From Mycolicibacterium lutetiense (GTDB lineage: Bacteria > Actinomycetota > Actinomycetes > Mycobacteriales > Mycobacteriaceae), in contig NZ_JAGIOP010000001.1 of the NCBI RefSeq assembly GCF_017876775.1, forward strand, positions 682,001 through 746,000: a stretch of 64,000 nt of DNA, in the 5' to 3' direction. Below are positions 62,964 through 64,000 of this stretch, piece by piece. Made by a program: the position numbers and the translations under genes. The notes beneath the pieces are model-generated. The model saw only the letters and a list, made by a program, of their open reading frames with translations. It was not told where the DNA came from and searched no databases. Numbering within the stretch: position 1 is the stretch's first letter; each line of letters starts with the position of its first letter.

Positions 62964-64000
62964 ATGACAACCTTGGTCGAAGAACCCGAGCAGCGTTTTC
63001 GTTTCGCTTCGCGGCCCAACGTCACACTCGCCGCCCGGACGGCCGGAGTTCCGGTGCTCGACGTCGTCGTGCCGGTGTACAACGAGCAGGCTGGGCTCGC
63101 TCATTCGATCCGCCGGTTGCACCGGTATCTCGCCGAGAATTTCGCAGTACCGGTCCGCATCACCATCGCCGACAATGCCAGCGCCGACGACACCCCGCGG
63201 ATCGCGGCCGAACTGGCCGCCGAACTCGACGATGTGCGGGTGGTCCGGCTGGAGGAGAAGGGTCGCGGACGGGCACTGCACGCGGTGTGGTCGACCTCGG
63301 ATGCGCCCGTGCTGGCCTACATGGACGTCGACCTGTCCACCGACCTGGCCGCCCTCGCGCCGTTGGTGGCACCGCTGATCTCCGGTCATTCCGATCTGGC
63401 CATCGGCACCCGGCTGGGCCGCGGCTCACGGGTGGTTCGTGGTGCCAAGCGTGAGTTCATCTCCCGCTGCTACAACCTGATTCTGAAATCAACACTGGCG
63501 GCGAGGTTCTCGGATGCTCAATGCGGGTTCAAGGCGATTCGGGCCGACGTTGCCCATCGGCTGCTGCCTCATGTCGCCGACACCGGATGGTTCTTCGACA
63601 CCGAGCTGCTGGTGCTGGCGGAACGCAGCGGCCTGCGCATTCACGAGGTGCCGGTGGACTGGGTGGACGATCCGGACAGCCGGGTTGACATCACCGCCAC
63701 CGCCACCGCCGACCTCAAGGGCATCGGCCGGCTGCTGCGCGGCTTCGCCAACGGCTCGATCCCGGTGAACACCATCGCCGCCCAACTCGGATCGTCGCGG
63801 CAATCGGCTGCCCCGGGCTCGCTCCTGCGCCAGGTAGTGCGCTTCGGCGCGGTCGGTGTGGTCTCCACGCTGGCCTACCTGTTGCTGTTCACCGCTCTGC
63901 GGGCCGGCGTCGGTGCGCAGGCGGCCAATCTGATCGCCCTGTTGGTGACCGCGGTCGGAAACACCGCGGCCAACCGCCGATTCACCTTCGGGATCGCCGG
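62964..64000 (+). CDS. GT2 glycosyltransferase fused to GtrA domain (YkcC-like), 3'-truncated by the window
   Basis: At least 345 residues, open at the right edge. The N-terminal GT2 fold has VVVPVYNEQAGL, DNASADDTP and the metal site YMDVDLSTD, like dolichyl-phosphate mannose synthases; it probably loads a sugar onto polyprenyl phosphate. From about residue 285 a GtrA-like membrane domain begins (LLRQVVRFGAVGVVSTLAYL), often a lipid-sugar flippase or anchor. It would supply the donor for the upstream GT39 enzyme. ATG 62964. Its own upstream motif (62907-62919) suggests co-regulation with the response regulator. Confidence 0.9.
   Translation, partial: MTTLVEEPEQRFRFASRPNVTLAARTAGVPVLDVVVPVYNEQAGLAHSIRRLHRYLAENFAVPVRITIADNASADDTPRIAAELAAELDDVRVVRLEEKGRGRALHAVWSTSDAPVLAYMDVDLSTDLAALAPLVAPLISGHSDLAIGTRLGRGSRVVRGAKREFISRCYNLILKSTLAARFSDAQCGFKAIRADVAHRLLPHVADTGWFFDTELLVLAERSGLRIHEVPVDWVDDPDSRVDITATATADLKGIGRLLRGFANGSIPVNTIAAQLGSSRQSAAPGSLLRQVVRFGAVGVVSTLAYLLLFTALRAGVGAQAANLIALLVTAVGNTAANRRFTFGIA

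Overview
The window is a gene-dense, high-G+C actinobacterial chromosome segment. It comes from a Mycobacterium, most likely a free-living, rapid-grower type (Mycolicibacterium-like). The marker genes are mycobacterial: a CYP130-type P450, a Tap-type efflux pump, UdgB, the Rv1264-type pH-sensing adenylyl cyclase, a 13E12/DUF222-HNH gene with a mycobacterial SOS box, LprB/LprC, an asymmetric Rv1272c/Rv1273c-type ABC exporter, SbcDC and the OppBCDA importer. From memory, the backbone follows M. tuberculosis Rv1253-Rv1283c in order, with extra genes inserted. This is recalled synteny and was not computed.

Layout. 1-5.4 kb: DEAD-box helicase (open at the left edge), acyltransferase, DUF5995 protein, TetR plus CYP130. 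5.5-9.7 kb: rhomboid protease, FAD-linked oxidase, a DUF3237/MDMPI pair with a divergent HxlR-SCP2 regulator. 9.6-15.1 kb: Tap pump, UdgB, luciferase-like oxidoreductase, F420-type reductase, HIT protein, VOC protein, AraC regulator. 15.1-23.1 kb: SOS-controlled HNH protein, a cyclase-ATPase-TPR signalling protein, a family-6 uracil/hypoxanthine-DNA glycosylase, a GAF regulator fused in transcription to the pH-sensing cyclase. 23.1-31.9 kb: a copper island containing a DUF305 lipoprotein, a two-component system, a CsoR-type operator, copZ, a His-rich anchored protein, copA, and an lpqS-cysK2-MFS block that in M. tuberculosis sits elsewhere under RicR control. 32-35 kb: AIM24 protein, a complete IS30-family element, two small genes. 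35-46.5 kb: molybdopterin oxidoreductase, ABC exporter pair, lprB-lprC, SixA phosphatase, sbcD-sbcC. 46.5-52.1 kb: DszC-like flavoprotein, then a TetR-controlled operon of two related membrane proteins with orphan NorE/NorF-like (COX3/COX4) subunits, and an alpha/beta hydrolase. 52.1-57.6 kb: oppBCDA. 57.7 kb to the end: three tandem small exported Thr/Pro-rich peptides, a two-component system, a GT39 and a GT2-GtrA glycosyltransferase (open at the right edge).

Themes. Many promoters place a -10 hexamer 6-9 nt upstream of the start codon (cyp130, HxlR, HNH, lprB, the 34.4 kb gene), which predicts leaderless transcripts, and operators sit directly over them. The strongest leads for new biology are: the composite copper island with its duplicated-motif periplasmic protein; the three-peptide/two-component/glycosyltransferase locus with a shared upstream motif at identical spacing; and the orphan COX3/COX4 operon. 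No tRNA, rRNA or CRISPR was seen, and no gene-free stretch exceeds 300 bases (the longest is about 275, at 20400-20676).
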